From: Oopsacas minuta
Lineage: Eukaryota; Porifera; Hexactinellida; Lyssacinosida; Leucopsacidae
DNA: 64,000 bases
Assembly: GCA_024704765.1 (NCBI GenBank)
Contig: JAKMXF010000210.1
Location: 62,001 to 126,000, forward strand
Direction of reading: 5' to 3'
Under the pieces are notes generated by a model. It worked only from the letters and a program-made list of their open reading frames with translations, did no database searches and was not told the DNA's origin. How positions within the stretch are numbered: the stretch's first letter is position 1; each line of letters opens with the position of its first letter. Shown piece after piece: positions 11,332-21,047 of the stretch. The translations under genes were made by a program, and so were the position numbers.

Positions 11332-11652
11332 GTACTAATGAATAATTTTATGAATATTTCCTCTCTATAATAGGATCTAAGCAAACTTGGTAGAGATTTA
11401 ACTACTACAGTAATTATCGACAATTCACCAGCTTCATACTCTTTCCACCCAGGAAATGCTGTAAGAATTATATGCTAATAATTATTTAATAATGAGATGC
11501 GTTTTCTTAGCTCTAATTGTATTATATAGGTTCCGATCAGTACTTGGTTTGATGACCCCAATGACACAGAATTACGTGATCTTATTCCATTTTTTGAGGG
11601 TTTGAATAAAGTAGACAATGTCCAGAGAGTGCTGGGCCACTCCCAACCTTAG
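8715..11652 (+). CDS. Small C-terminal domain phosphatase (SCP/CTDSP type)
   Basis: Eight exons can be joined with GT..AG borders: 8715-8787, 10130-10284, 10575-10697, 10763-10819, 10888-10980, 11141-11239, 11374-11460 and 11530-11652. The product is 269 residues, the size of CTDSP1/2/L. Exon 3 carries the haloacid-dehalogenase phosphatase motif [10 protein letters not shown], where the first Asp is the nucleophile. Exons 4-8 give the FCP1 fold: [60 protein letters not shown], and [25 protein letters not shown]. The family removes phosphate from Ser5 of the RNA polymerase II tail and from other nuclear or signalling substrates. Exon 2 has a LLCCNI cysteine pair, as in the N-terminal region of SCPs. 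Intron 1 holds a Reeler gene on the same strand; intron 6 holds a (TAA)n run. Confidence 0.9.
8987..9144. repeat. Dispersed repeat with inverted ends in CTDSP intron 1
   Basis: TAAGATGTACA at 8987-8997 is mirrored by TGTACATCTTA at 9130-9140. The unit CGAGTGTACATCTT occurs twice in direct orientation, at 9045-9058 and 9126-9139. The 25 bases at 9120-9144 recur with two changes at 47961-47985, inside another gene's intron. This points to a small dispersed element. Confidence 0.45.
9301..9313 (+). promoter_or_regulatory. TATA-like element of the Reeler gene
   Basis: TCTATTTATACCA ends 27 bases before the ATG. The paralogue has TCTATTTATTCCA at 12371-12383, 28 bases before its ATG. The surrounding non-coding sequence is otherwise not obviously conserved, so a shared core-promoter element is likely. 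Confidence 0.5.
9340..9939 (+). CDS. Reeler-domain secreted or GPI-anchored protein, copy 1
   Basis: This intronless frame of 199 residues lies wholly within intron 1 of the CTD phosphatase gene, on the same strand. It has a signal peptide (hydrophobic residues 5-17), one Reeler-like domain and a strongly hydrophobic C-terminal tail with no cytoplasmic end, typical of a GPI signal. Reeler features are the [11 protein letters not shown] strand near residue 80, a GEFSF turn, a Cys near 110, and an [21 protein letters not shown] strand pair near 140-160. Several N-x-S/T sites suggest glycosylation. Single-Reeler proteins include secreted immune-related proteins in invertebrates, but the function here is unknown. 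It is about 55-60% like the copy at 12412 by eye. Confidence 0.75.
   Translation: MNFRIIQLSLICLLLAGLYNANENCNNICGPLNNTQANDSHTILIIKFDVPSSMELSYIKNTQYDVSLMNTIDGTNFTGFIIQAREDNKIVGEFSFVQDSHIRSFRFKKCEDTNNTFTNDVSYPSRFTIVQAIWTSPDYTPSNNVTFYYSIIIGTTCTMNIIGPTLLIPTGTPTPSIACLLIANPIVALFSLLLFLILQ
11035..11065. repeat. Perfect 10-base hairpin in CTDSP intron 5
   Basis: GGAAAACGCC at 11035-11044 pairs exactly with GGCGTTTTCC at 11056-11065 across an 11-base loop. It is noticeably more GC-rich than its surroundings. No function is assigned. Confidence 0.5.
11256..11330. repeat. (TAA)n microsatellite in CTDSP intron 6
   Basis: About 25 TAA units run with one interruption near 11281. They fill most of the short intron between the exons ending at 11239 and starting at 11374. 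Confidence 0.9.
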
Positions 11653-12411
11653 CCCCTAGTAACGTATTCGAATTACTATGCTTTTGATGTATCTGAATGG
11701 TATGGTAATGACGATATCTCAATCGATGCACAGCTATTGTAAAGTCATATTAAATATATTCTAGACATATTTGTCTATGGAAGAATATTGTGATAGTAGT
11801 TTTATCATATTTATAGATTTATTTTTGTTTTTACTTCCGTCCTTTCATTGTATTTTGTGTACAAAATTGTTTAAGTTACACTATTTTAATTATAATTCTC
11901 TTTTGTTTGTTTTAGTGGCCCTGTGTTGTCAATTTTTTATGTTTCGAAATATTTTTATTTTCTATTAAATATATTTCACATTTATGCTCTCACTTTGCTG
12001 GATATTAAATGCCGAATGGCTGGATTCTGGTAATATGGAATGGGTATTTTATTATCAAATATCTTAAGAGTTCACCCTTATCATTATTTATGGTCTTAGC
12101 AAATTTGATTTGATTTGATCATACAACAACGTATCCTGAATGTTTTAGCTAACCTAACTCCTCCCAATAGTGTATTCCACGGCATTTTACAGTAGAAATA
12201 CTGATTTAGAATGTCTCCTTATAACAAAATAATTACTCACATATTTTTGTACAAAAATGATCTAATTAGTCATAAAGCCATGTTTCCTTATATGTAGTTT
12301 AATTAGAAGCAACAAAAATCCTTTTATTAGCCGAATATGAAGCTAACGGAATCAAATATGGATAAAAGTATCTATTTATTCCAATCATAGGTTTAACAAC
12401 TCATTATTTTA
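11653..12411. other. Gap between CTD phosphatase and second Reeler gene
   Basis: This is AT-rich 3' flank followed by the promoter of the second Reeler gene. No other coding segment is recognisable. Confidence 0.4.
12371..12383 (+). promoter_or_regulatory. TATA-like element of the second Reeler gene
   Basis: TCTATTTATTCCA differs by one base from the element at 9301-9313 and lies at the same distance from its ATG. It is probably the core promoter inherited by both paralogues. Confidence 0.5.
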
Positions 12412-13020
12412 ATGATTTTCTATATAAGTTGTATTTATTTGCTCCTGGCTGACCATGTGTCCTACTTTACTAATGCACTGAGGGATTGCAGCTATACTAA
12501 TCTCGGTCCACTGAATGACCCTCAATCTAGTAATACTACAACCTTGCGGATAACCTATGATACTCCATCCCTTATGAATATTTCTTATACGGAGAATACT
12601 CGTTATGACGTATATCTGGGATCACACATTGGTACGTTCACTGGATTTATAATTCAAGCTAGAGAAGATAATGTAGGCCGAACTTTAGGAGCTTTTTCTT
12701 TCGCATTTGGTTCTCATGAAAAATTCTTCAAACTAGAAGACTGTGATTATAGTAATGATACATTTACAAATGTTGTTGATTCAAATATTCCATTATTGTT
12801 GAATGTGGTTCAGGGTATTTGGACATCTCCAGATTATACTCCAGCTAATAATGTTACTTTCTATTATACAATAATTAATGATACTACTAGTATGATGAAT
12901 ATTATTGGACCTACTCTACTGATTCCTACAAGTACCCCTTCAATAGCCTCTCTCCTCATTGCTAACCTCCTCTTTACTATCTTTAGTCTGCTCTTGATTA
13001 TACTTCTATTACTTGTATAA
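12412..13020 (+). CDS. Reeler-domain secreted or GPI-anchored protein, copy 2
   Basis: This intronless frame of 202 residues is a paralogue of the gene at 9340. It has the same plan: signal peptide, one Reeler-like domain with [11 protein letters not shown], then [34 protein letters not shown], and a C-terminal hydrophobic stretch ending the protein. The two copies flank most of the CTD phosphatase gene. Cys positions are shared (near residues 27 and 115). The C-terminal tail could be a GPI signal or a single membrane span. The function is unknown. Confidence 0.75.
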   Translation: MIFYISCIYLLLADHVSYFTNALRDCSYTNLGPLNDPQSSNTTTLRITYDTPSLMNISYTENTRYDVYLGSHIGTFTGFIIQAREDNVGRTLGAFSFAFGSHEKFFKLEDCDYSNDTFTNVVDSNIPLLLNVVQGIWTSPDYTPANNVTFYYTIINDTTSMMNIIGPTLLIPTSTPSIASLLIANLLFTIFSLLLIILLLLV

Positions 13021-13413
13021 GCAGATACTATTTGTTAGTAATTCACGTATGTGTTCTTCTTAGAATGATGGATTAATATTATATTATGTACCTGGTCCAG
13101 GGCTTCATCTAGCAGTAGATAACCCCACACCGCACCCTAAGTTAAATTTTCACATCAGTTTAAGATTAATAAGTTATCAAATTGAAGAAATTGAATGAAT
13201 ACCTAGTTTGGTAATATTAGTCAGTTTATTTCGTGTTTGCTAATTCTTTATGGAACGACAAATTATTAGAATCTTTATCTATTATTTGTCATCTTGTCTT
13301 TCAATAATGATGTATTAAATTGGCTGGCACCTGGCTGTAGATAACGTACATATTTCTTTTGATACAATTTCCAGGAGTATTTACGTACTATACGTACTTA
13401 AAAGCTTTGATAT

Positions 13414-13491
13414 CACTGATGATCAATCTTGTTGAGGTTTTAATTAAGTCTGGTGAGATTTAATTAAACCTCAATAAGATCATAATCAGTG
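13414..13491. repeat. Long hairpin
   Basis: Two arms of about 32 bases face each other across a ~13-base loop. The left arm starts CACTGAT and ends GAGGTTTTAATTAA; the right arm starts TTAATTAAACCTC and ends ATCAGTG. A few mismatches and small gaps occur. It could be a worn foldback element or a structured transcript. Confidence 0.65.
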
Positions 13492-14216
13492 AATGGTCTA
13501 CTGGTTATTTAATTGCAAATTACAAAAACTCCTCCGATAATTCTATTTATTCTTTGTCACATGGCATTCCCGCTCAAAGTGGCTTGACCGGTAATGAGAC
13601 AGTAACAATCATGGGCAACGAATGAATAATTATTAAATTCAGTACAGTGCGTGCCACCGAATAATCTGTCCTGCCACAGATTAGGCTGCACCATTTGTGG
13701 CGGATTGGCTTCAAAAGTATCTACCGTTCTTTGAGCCTCTTTCTATGTCAATTTCTAAAGAAAACTTTGATCTCGTAGTCGTAGGCTATAGCTAGACTAT
13801 TGATCTACCAGATGGATGTGGATATGGTAATGACTGAGTGTACTATATCTACTTCATCATATAATTTATTCCATTCATTATCCTTGTGGCAGCAATTTTG
13901 ATAACTCTGCTAATGGTATTTAGGTTATTTATCCTATTCATTTATGTATCCATAAACTGATTGATATGCATTCAGGAAATATGAGATTGCTTATCACTTC
14001 TAACGGATAAACTAATTTACCGTCAACATATACGTATGATACAGTTCAAATACATCCGCCACTTATTTGACTCACTGTACGTGCACTAGCCTTTCATTAG
14101 TAAGTATATAATTATAACTATGCTAAGAATGAAGCTGTATAGTGATATATGTATTAATGTACAGATTTATATAAATAATGAACCTTAATGGGCTAGGGAT
14201 CACTTATTACAAATTT

Positions 14217-14375
14217 CATTAACATATCCAGTTATATTGAAGCTCAAGAGACTCCGCTAATTCCTTTGATATATGTTCGATATAAACGATGCAATTTATG
14301 TTGCTTTGACGGTTAAGTACCAGTTTGGGGCCATAATTGTATAATTTCAGACTTCGATATAACTGGAGTTGACTG
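14217..14375. mobile_element. Miniature DNA transposon (family A), copy 1, next to the DOCK start
   Basis: The right end, CTTCGATATAACTGGAGTTG followed by ACTG, is the reverse complement of the left end of the element at 43682. The interiors also align in inverted orientation (TCAGACTTCGATATAACTGG, TTGCTTTGACGGTTA, TGAAGCTCAAGAG). The left end at about 14217-14240 is degraded. The element stops 37 bases before the DOCK ATG, so it supplies most of that gene's proximal 5' sequence. Confidence 0.7.
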
Positions 14376-14412
14376 TCTGTATACTTTCCGTTATTTTATT
14401 AGTAGAATATAA

Positions 14413-17400
14413 ATGACAACCGATGCGCCGTCAGGTAAGAGAGATTTCGCGCGTCACCTAGCAGGTACTACTCCCCTGGCCGCACGACTAATAGCACAAG
14501 ATACATTCACGAATCAAGATGATTTCGAGGATTTGTTACTCCCCATGTCTAATAGTAACTCTATAAGCAGCAAGAGATGGTCTGGAGGTACCTTGGAGCC
14601 TCTTGATACGAACGATACAGTGAGACTTAGCTTTGACGAAGAACTGCACACTCCACTCCCTCCCGAGATGTTTAACGGTTCATTCCCGTCTATTGGACAG
14701 GTTGTACCTGATCCTGTGAACTACGAGGAATATTTGCAGGATCGTCTCAAAGAAATGGATGCTCCAAGTGAACTACAAGTCTTGTGGGATATTCCTAGGA
14801 GTAACATAGTTGTTAGTGAATTGAAACGTGAACACCGAATGGCAGAATTTCTCGCCTTACAAAAACGCTCTGATCAACAAGACCATTACTTCCGGTATTG
14901 TTCTAACACATTCATGAGGGACTGGAGCGTTGCTACGAGGACTTACGGTACTTTCAATGGGTTTGAAGGGTTCAATAGGACACGCGATAAAACCCTGCTA
15001 TGTAGAAAAACACCCTCCTTTTCAAGCAATGAACTTTTCGATTTTACTTATCCAATTGATGCTTCGAGTGGAGAAGGTGAGGATCAAGATACAGCTGTAG
15101 ATCCGATACTAGACGATGTTATTGATGTGAGAGACCGAGCAGAGCAAGACGATAGAAATACAAATTATCGAAAATTGACAAGACACGCTTCTATGTTTAG
15201 TATATATCCACGGAAAATGGATGTACGTGCTGAGCCACGAACAGAAGCTAAAATTCCTACTGACCACATTGGAACAAAGCTGAAGATACACGTCATCAAG
15301 TTTGAGATGGTTCAGAGATTCGAACCACTTTTCGGTACCCTATTCCTATACGACACCAGAGAAAAGAGGAGGGTTTCTGAGAATTTATACTTTGATTTCA
15401 ACGAAGACGAACTACAAAAAATGCTAGGAAAGCACATTGAAGAGAGAGCGTATGAAACGAAGGCACATGCAGGGATATTTTCAATTACAAACCTTCATCC
15501 TGATGTGTTTATAGTTATACGTATTGACAAGGTGTTGGAGGGAGTACCTACTAAATCTCTAGGTGATATTTACGCGAATGATAAGGTCATTAAATCAGCA
15601 CAACTAGAAAAACTACATACAGCTGCAGTAGACTATTGTGATCGTCTGGGTAAGTATCGTATGCCATTTGCTTGGTACTGCGTGAGTATGGCAAAGATAT
15701 TCGAAACGAAATTAGTGGACAGAGATGCTGACAAGATTCCGCCTCTAGATGGACCATTTCATTGTACAGTTAAGATACAGTGTTTAATTCTACAAGAACC
15801 TGAAAGATTGAAAGAGGAAGATTTACACAAATTTTGTCAGGAGCTGAAGAGATACGAGGCTAGCGCTAAATCCAAACCTCGCGCTAGTTTCGAGTATATT
15901 AAGGCAGATATTACTATTGAAGTATCTACACTAGTTGAAACAGATCTGTTGTGTGTATTCAGCTCTAACTACACACGGGTACTTGGTCCTCAAGAAGTGA
16001 AGAAGAAATATAGACCCGTTAGAGAAATTGAAGAATTCCCATCTAGAGAGATTCATAAACCAAGTGTCAGTTACAAGAATCTCCTATATATATATCCACA
16101 GTCTCTGAATCTATCCAACACAAAAACAGGTGCTATCTCCGCGCGAAATATAGCAGTTAGAGTCCTCTATCTCACTCATGAAGATACTGATTCAGCACTT
16201 AATATTATATATGGTAAATCTAATACAGCTAAGTTCTATAATGAATGTTACACAGCTGTTTCGTATCATACTAAGACTCCTGATTTCTATGATGAAATTA
16301 AAATTGATCTCCCAACCAGGATTAACGAATTTTCACACTTACTTTTCCAATTCTATCACATCACGTGTCAAAAACCGCGGAGACGAGAAGATGAAGCAAT
16401 GATGAGTCAGCTGATCGGTATAACCTGGCTACCTATTATCGATTTGAAGAGCGGTATGATTAACGTAGGTGAGTTTAACCTCCCTATTTCTTCAGAAATC
16501 TTACCCAAAGACTATAGTCGTAGCAGCCCAGACATCCCTCTACCCTCTGTAAAATGGATGGATGGTCACAAACCGCTATTCAGGATGTCAGTACATTTAC
16601 AGAGCACTATACATCCTCTATGCTCTGTACTACATGATTACCTTACTACGTCATTTTGGGCAGATAAACTTGAATCAGAACCTACGCCTAATGAAGTGAT
16701 AACTGTTATTAAGATGTTGTCACAATGTGAAACCGAAGAGCTTTTCAAGTTTGCTCATATTATATTTGAAACAATTTTCGAATATATTATTATTGAAGGT
16801 CCAATTGCTACGAACACTTTTGCAGCACTCGCAAAGCTAGTCAATCAATTTCATCAAAAGGATCCTATGGATGAAGATCCTAACGGTCGGAACCAGAAAT
16901 TAGCCTCTTACATACATTTTGTGTTCAGAACCCCTAGACCTTCTCCTCCAGAGGAGAAGGGCACAGGTCGATACTTACACGAGGTTCTTGTTGATCTCTG
17001 GTTGAATGCAGATGATTCTATTGTGAGTTTAGTCAATCAACATTCATGGTTTTATTTTGAATTGTTAGTTAAAGCAATTGTACAGTATTTGAATCAGAAC
17101 AATAAATTGGAAGAGGAACAGGCAAAACGATTTAACAAACAATTCTTAGACAGTTTACTTGCTTTAGTTAAGAATGTTATTGAATCGATTATTGATTTCA
17201 TCTCAAATCAGAGATCCGAAATAGCTCAACAATTGTCATTGAGTTTAGCCTACTTTATTCACGATATAATTACAGTTATTGACAGGACTTATGTACTGAA
17301 TATGGTGAAGATATATTTCAGGAGATTTATACAGAGCACTGTTGATCAGACTTCTCTCATAAAATTGAAAATAGAATTCCTACACGTTATTTGTCTGCAT

Positions 17401-20385
17401 GAATACTATGTACAGATGAATTTACCTATGCCTGATTGGTGGTTGAGCAAAATTGAAACACAATTCTATGAGGAGTTGAGTTTAGGTGCTTATAGTTTCG
17501 AGACAGAACAACAAGCACCTATTCCTAATTTCATCGATCTTTCTGAGACTTTTTTCACTCACCACTATCTGGTGGGTATGCTACTGTCAACACTCAGTTA
17601 TGTATTGTCATTCAAAACGTTTCCTTTGAAATCTAAGATGGTATCACTTGTGAAAGATCTGTTGGAATCTCATGACACTGACATTCGTTATGGAAAGATA
17701 AAATGTTTCGTTGCTTATCTCTACATGCCCCTAATAGGAATTGCTATTGATTCGTTACCAATTCTTTACACCAGTGGGGAGAGATTGTCCAGAGGGAGCA
17801 GAGGAGGGGTGGCACCACGCCCTACTTCTGTTTTTAACTTTCAGGGTGCGTTGAGTCCTAGACAGTCGGTTATTATCTACCCAAATGATATCAAAGAAGC
17901 GCGAATTTTAGACCCTCAAACCTCTAAAGACCTATTATTCTGTGTCATATGGGTGCTTAAGAATATCGACTTTACACTAAAACGTCATATATTCCAAGCA
18001 GTTAGTGTTGAGAAGTTAGAAGCTCTTATTCACCTTCTAGACTTGTGTTTAGACTCGTTTGAGTATCAAGGTGTTGAAGCAATGACAACTGACAACCTTC
18101 AAATAAAACCTTCAGACCAAGTAAGACATAATCTAGCTGAGTATATTCTAGGCCAGGGATCAGCTGTTGATAGATTGAGACAACGCAGAGCTGAGAAACA
18201 TCAAAATGTTTCCAGTAACGGAGATTCTGTTACAGAGCGTTGGGTTCTTAACACACGTAGTAGTACTCTCCCTACAAATAAGGAGGGTAGACAACAGTAC
18301 TCAGAAATATTAAGTGATACTAAATTACACTCTAATCTTTCTACAGAGATCAGTTTAGTTATTCTAGACTTTATTGAAACTCTTGTTCAAGAGGATTTTG
18401 AAGACGATGATCCTAATCTATTCCAACGGTTTCTAATACCCACAATTCTACCAACGATAATACAGTTATACTTACATTTCTTACGGACTAATCAGAGTAC
18501 GTATGTCTTGACTTGTGTATGCTTTAGTCTACGCTCTCTCATACTCAAATACCCAGACTTAATCCTATTTCAGTATCAAGAACAGTGTTCTTTCTTGTGT
18601 AAAGATCTTCTACATCATTGCTCATCTAGTATGCTAGAATTACGCCAGCAAGCTACTGCTACGCTATATACTATAATGAGAGAGCATTTTATACTAGCAG
18701 GTACTTTCTCTTATGTTAAAGTTCAAATAACTTCTGCACTATCCAGTATCGTAGGAGAACTGGTTGAGAATGAAGAGAATTCACATGATGTATATCTTCG
18801 TCGTTCTCTCAATACTCTTTCTAAATATGCTAGAGTTGATCAGCTGAGAGATTTTTGTGATAGTAGCTCTTTCCCTGACCAAGTGAACTCTCTATCTTTG
18901 AATTTGTTAGTTGTTATAGATGATACCTCAAAACTCCGTGCATGTGGTTCAGACAATGACTTAATGTTGGATATAATGTACCGCATAGCTAAGAGTTACC
19001 AGAACAGTCCTGATCTACGTCTTGCCTGGCTAGAGAACATGATGAATAAGAACAAGGAGGAGGGTAACTACGCAGAAGCAGGAATGTGTTTAGTACATGC
19101 TGCAGCTATGATTGCAGAATATCTGGGGATGATAGCTCCTAAACCTTACATGCCTATCGGTGCTGTATCGTTTGCAAGGATATCTACTAATGTAATTGAG
19201 GAGAGTGCAGTATCTGATGATACCGTCTCTGCTAAAGAGGAGGGGGTTTGTAACGGATCGAAATTCTCTGAAGAAGGTTTATTGGGATTGTTAAAATTAG
19301 CTCATCACTCTTTTGAACAAGCTCAGCTTTTCGAGTCAGTAATAGAGATTGATAAAGTTATCATTCCGATCCTAGAACACAATCATGAATATTCTAAACT
19401 ATCTCGTATTCACGAAACAATGCAAAACTGTTACCGCACCATGGATGATCCTAAAAAGGATAGAAAATACTTCACTTCTTACTATCGAGTTGCATTCTTT
19501 TGTAGGGATCGACTATCCCCAGAGCAAGACGGGAAACAATTCATCTACAAATGTAATACAATATGCAAATTGAGCGAATTCGCTACAAAATTGGAAAACA
19601 ATCATAAACAAAGCTTTGGAGCTAATAATGTTAAACTTATTTCAGATAGTAATGAAGTAGATAGAAGTAAGTTATTACCAAACATTATGTATATACAGAT
19701 TACATATGTTGAACCTTACTTTGATGATTGGGAGCTGTATGAACGTATTACTGGGATGGAGCGCTCATTCAACATTTCAAGATTCTATTTCTCTACTCCA
19801 TACACTCAAGATGGTAAAGCTCACGGTGAACCAGCATCACAATGCATGCGACGAACTATACTAACAACGTACAATTCATTTCCTTACCTCATGAGCAGAG
19901 TATCTATCATGAATACAGAAATAATAGAATTAACTCCAATTGAGGTGGGAATTGAGGAAATCAAAAAGCAAACACATGCGTTACGTGAGATTATCGATGC
20001 CAGGACTCAGGATATGGTTCTGTTAGATATGCGTCTGAGTGGAGCTGTTGCCCCCACCGTTAATCAAGGACCTATGGCGATTGCCAGGGCCTTTCTCACA
20101 TCAGACAAGTCCAAGGCTGTAGGAATGCACCAGAGATTACTCAGGATTGCGTTTAAACAATTCTTACAAGTTTGCGAGACATCTCTGAATATCGCTAAAG
20201 ATTTTAACCGAGAAGATCGAATAGCTTATCAACGTAATTTAGAGAAGAAGTTTCAAGCAATGAAGAAGGAATTAAAACCAATGATCGAGAGCTCTGCAGT
20301 TAGACAACGTCATAAGCCCTTCCAGAATAGAATGCTTGATCGCATTTCGGGTATGAGCGATCAAAACACAGTTAACAATAAATAA
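14413..20385 (+). CDS. DOCK-C family Rho GTPase exchange factor (DOCK6/7/8-like)
   Basis: One uninterrupted frame encodes 1990 residues, the usual size for DOCK6-8. The N-terminal DOCK-C/D region includes VVPDPVNYEEYL near residue 95. The DHR-1 (C2-like, phosphoinositide-binding) domain runs from about 550 to 730, starting KNLLYIYPQSLNLS. A long helical middle follows. The DHR-2 catalytic domain covers about 1510-1960, with LDIMYRIAKSYQNSPDLRLAWLENM at its start and YFDDWELYERITGMERSFNISRFYF in lobe B. The GAVAPTVNQGPMAIA loop near 1883 is the family's nucleotide-sensor segment, with Val present. The family activates Rac/Cdc42 at membranes in migration and polarity. The lack of any intron over 6 kb is unusual. 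The start ATG follows a pyrimidine-rich TTAG. Confidence 0.93.
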   Translation: MTTDAPSGKRDFARHLAGTTPLAARLIAQDTFTNQDDFEDLLLPMSNSNSISSKRWSGGTLEPLDTNDTVRLSFDEELHTPLPPEMFNGSFPSIGQVVPDPVNYEEYLQDRLKEMDAPSELQVLWDIPRSNIVVSELKREHRMAEFLALQKRSDQQDHYFRYCSNTFMRDWSVATRTYGTFNGFEGFNRTRDKTLLCRKTPSFSSNELFDFTYPIDASSGEGEDQDTAVDPILDDVIDVRDRAEQDDRNTNYRKLTRHASMFSIYPRKMDVRAEPRTEAKIPTDHIGTKLKIHVIKFEMVQRFEPLFGTLFLYDTREKRRVSENLYFDFNEDELQKMLGKHIEERAYETKAHAGIFSITNLHPDVFIVIRIDKVLEGVPTKSLGDIYANDKVIKSAQLEKLHTAAVDYCDRLGKYRMPFAWYCVSMAKIFETKLVDRDADKIPPLDGPFHCTVKIQCLILQEPERLKEEDLHKFCQELKRYEASAKSKPRASFEYIKADITIEVSTLVETDLLCVFSSNYTRVLGPQEVKKKYRPVREIEEFPSREIHKPSVSYKNLLYIYPQSLNLSNTKTGAISARNIAVRVLYLTHEDTDSALNIIYGKSNTAKFYNECYTAVSYHTKTPDFYDEIKIDLPTRINEFSHLLFQFYHITCQKPRRREDEAMMSQLIGITWLPIIDLKSGMINVGEFNLPISSEILPKDYSRSSPDIPLPSVKWMDGHKPLFRMSVHLQSTIHPLCSVLHDYLTTSFWADKLESEPTPNEVITVIKMLSQCETEELFKFAHIIFETIFEYIIIEGPIATNTFAALAKLVNQFHQKDPMDEDPNGRNQKLASYIHFVFRTPRPSPPEEKGTGRYLHEVLVDLWLNADDSIVSLVNQHSWFYFELLVKAIVQYLNQNNKLEEEQAKRFNKQFLDSLLALVKNVIESIIDFISNQRSEIAQQLSLSLAYFIHDIITVIDRTYVLNMVKIYFRRFIQSTVDQTSLIKLKIEFLHVICLHEYYVQMNLPMPDWWLSKIETQFYEELSLGAYSFETEQQAPIPNFIDLSETFFTHHYLVGMLLSTLSYVLSFKTFPLKSKMVSLVKDLLESHDTDIRYGKIKCFVAYLYMPLIGIAIDSLPILYTSGERLSRGSRGGVAPRPTSVFNFQGALSPRQSVIIYPNDIKEARILDPQTSKDLLFCVIWVLKNIDFTLKRHIFQAVSVEKLEALIHLLDLCLDSFEYQGVEAMTTDNLQIKPSDQVRHNLAEYILGQGSAVDRLRQRRAEKHQNVSSNGDSVTERWVLNTRSSTLPTNKEGRQQYSEILSDTKLHSNLSTEISLVILDFIETLVQEDFEDDDPNLFQRFLIPTILPTIIQLYLHFLRTNQSTYVLTCVCFSLRSLILKYPDLILFQYQEQCSFLCKDLLHHCSSSMLELRQQATATLYTIMREHFILAGTFSYVKVQITSALSSIVGELVENEENSHDVYLRRSLNTLSKYARVDQLRDFCDSSSFPDQVNSLSLNLLVVIDDTSKLRACGSDNDLMLDIMYRIAKSYQNSPDLRLAWLENMMNKNKEEGNYAEAGMCLVHAAAMIAEYLGMIAPKPYMPIGAVSFARISTNVIEESAVSDDTVSAKEEGVCNGSKFSEEGLLGLLKLAHHSFEQAQLFESVIEIDKVIIPILEHNHEYSKLSRIHETMQNCYRTMDDPKKDRKYFTSYYRVAFFCRDRLSPEQDGKQFIYKCNTICKLSEFATKLENNHKQSFGANNVKLISDSNEVDRSKLLPNIMYIQITYVEPYFDDWELYERITGMERSFNISRFYFSTPYTQDGKAHGEPASQCMRRTILTTYNSFPYLMSRVSIMNTEIIELTPIEVGIEEIKKQTHALREIIDARTQDMVLLDMRLSGAVAPTVNQGPMAIARAFLTSDKSKAVGMHQRLLRIAFKQFLQVCETSLNIAKDFNREDRIAYQRNLEKKFQAMKKELKPMIESSAVRQRHKPFQNRMLDRISGMSDQNTVNNK

Positions 20386-21047
20386 AATAATGTCTGCATA
20401 CTGCTTTTACATTTTGGAATTCTCCCCAATATGGTGTCTTTAGGAGAGTCAATAATATAGCCTTTTTAAAGATCAAAGGATTTATCTGTATAATACCTGG
20501 ATTATCTTAGATATCTATATTATATATAAACCTCTCTATGTGGCAGTTGTAATTATTCTTGTAATTCTTGTTTAGTTATTTGTGTGTAGAGTTTAACCCC
20601 CCCCGATATTGATAATATTATTTTAACTATATTAGAAATTGCTTTAAGAATTTGTATGGACCCGATAGAACGCGAGCAATGCTTAGGAATTGTTTAATGA
20701 CGAAAATGACAATTGCTTTATTAAAACAGATTTTTTGCCAAATTTTTTCTTACAAACATGGTAAATAAAGCGCGATTTGTTTTCAATTTTGCAAACATAC
20801 TAAAGTTCGTAGAAATCCAAGTTTAGGGTCTCTCTCTACTCAAATAATGAGATGTTTAGTTTATTATTAGTTTTACAAGACGAATTTATAGCTAAACAAG
20901 CTAGCAAATGTATTAATGCAATTCTGTAAGGGATATACGTATTACAGAATAACTAATAATACGTGCAGTAAGAAAATATAGAAAGGGATTAGGTTAATAC
21001 TCCAAAATAACAAATAATCGGAGTTACCTAAACTAAATTCGCGGAAT
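20386..21047. other. Intergenic gap after DOCK
   Basis: AT-rich 3' flank including a short poly-C run near 20598. No gene is recognisable. Confidence 0.45.

Larger units (their letters stand above)
13021..14412. other. Intergenic gap upstream of DOCK
   Basis: It holds a long hairpin at 13414-13491 and a miniature transposon copy at 14217-14375, listed separately. No coding segment is recognisable in the remainder. Confidence 0.5.

Noticed and set aside
11241-11423. Frames rich in Asn or Ile/Tyr over the TAA repeat
   Set aside because: They are translations of the microsatellite in CTDSP intron 6.
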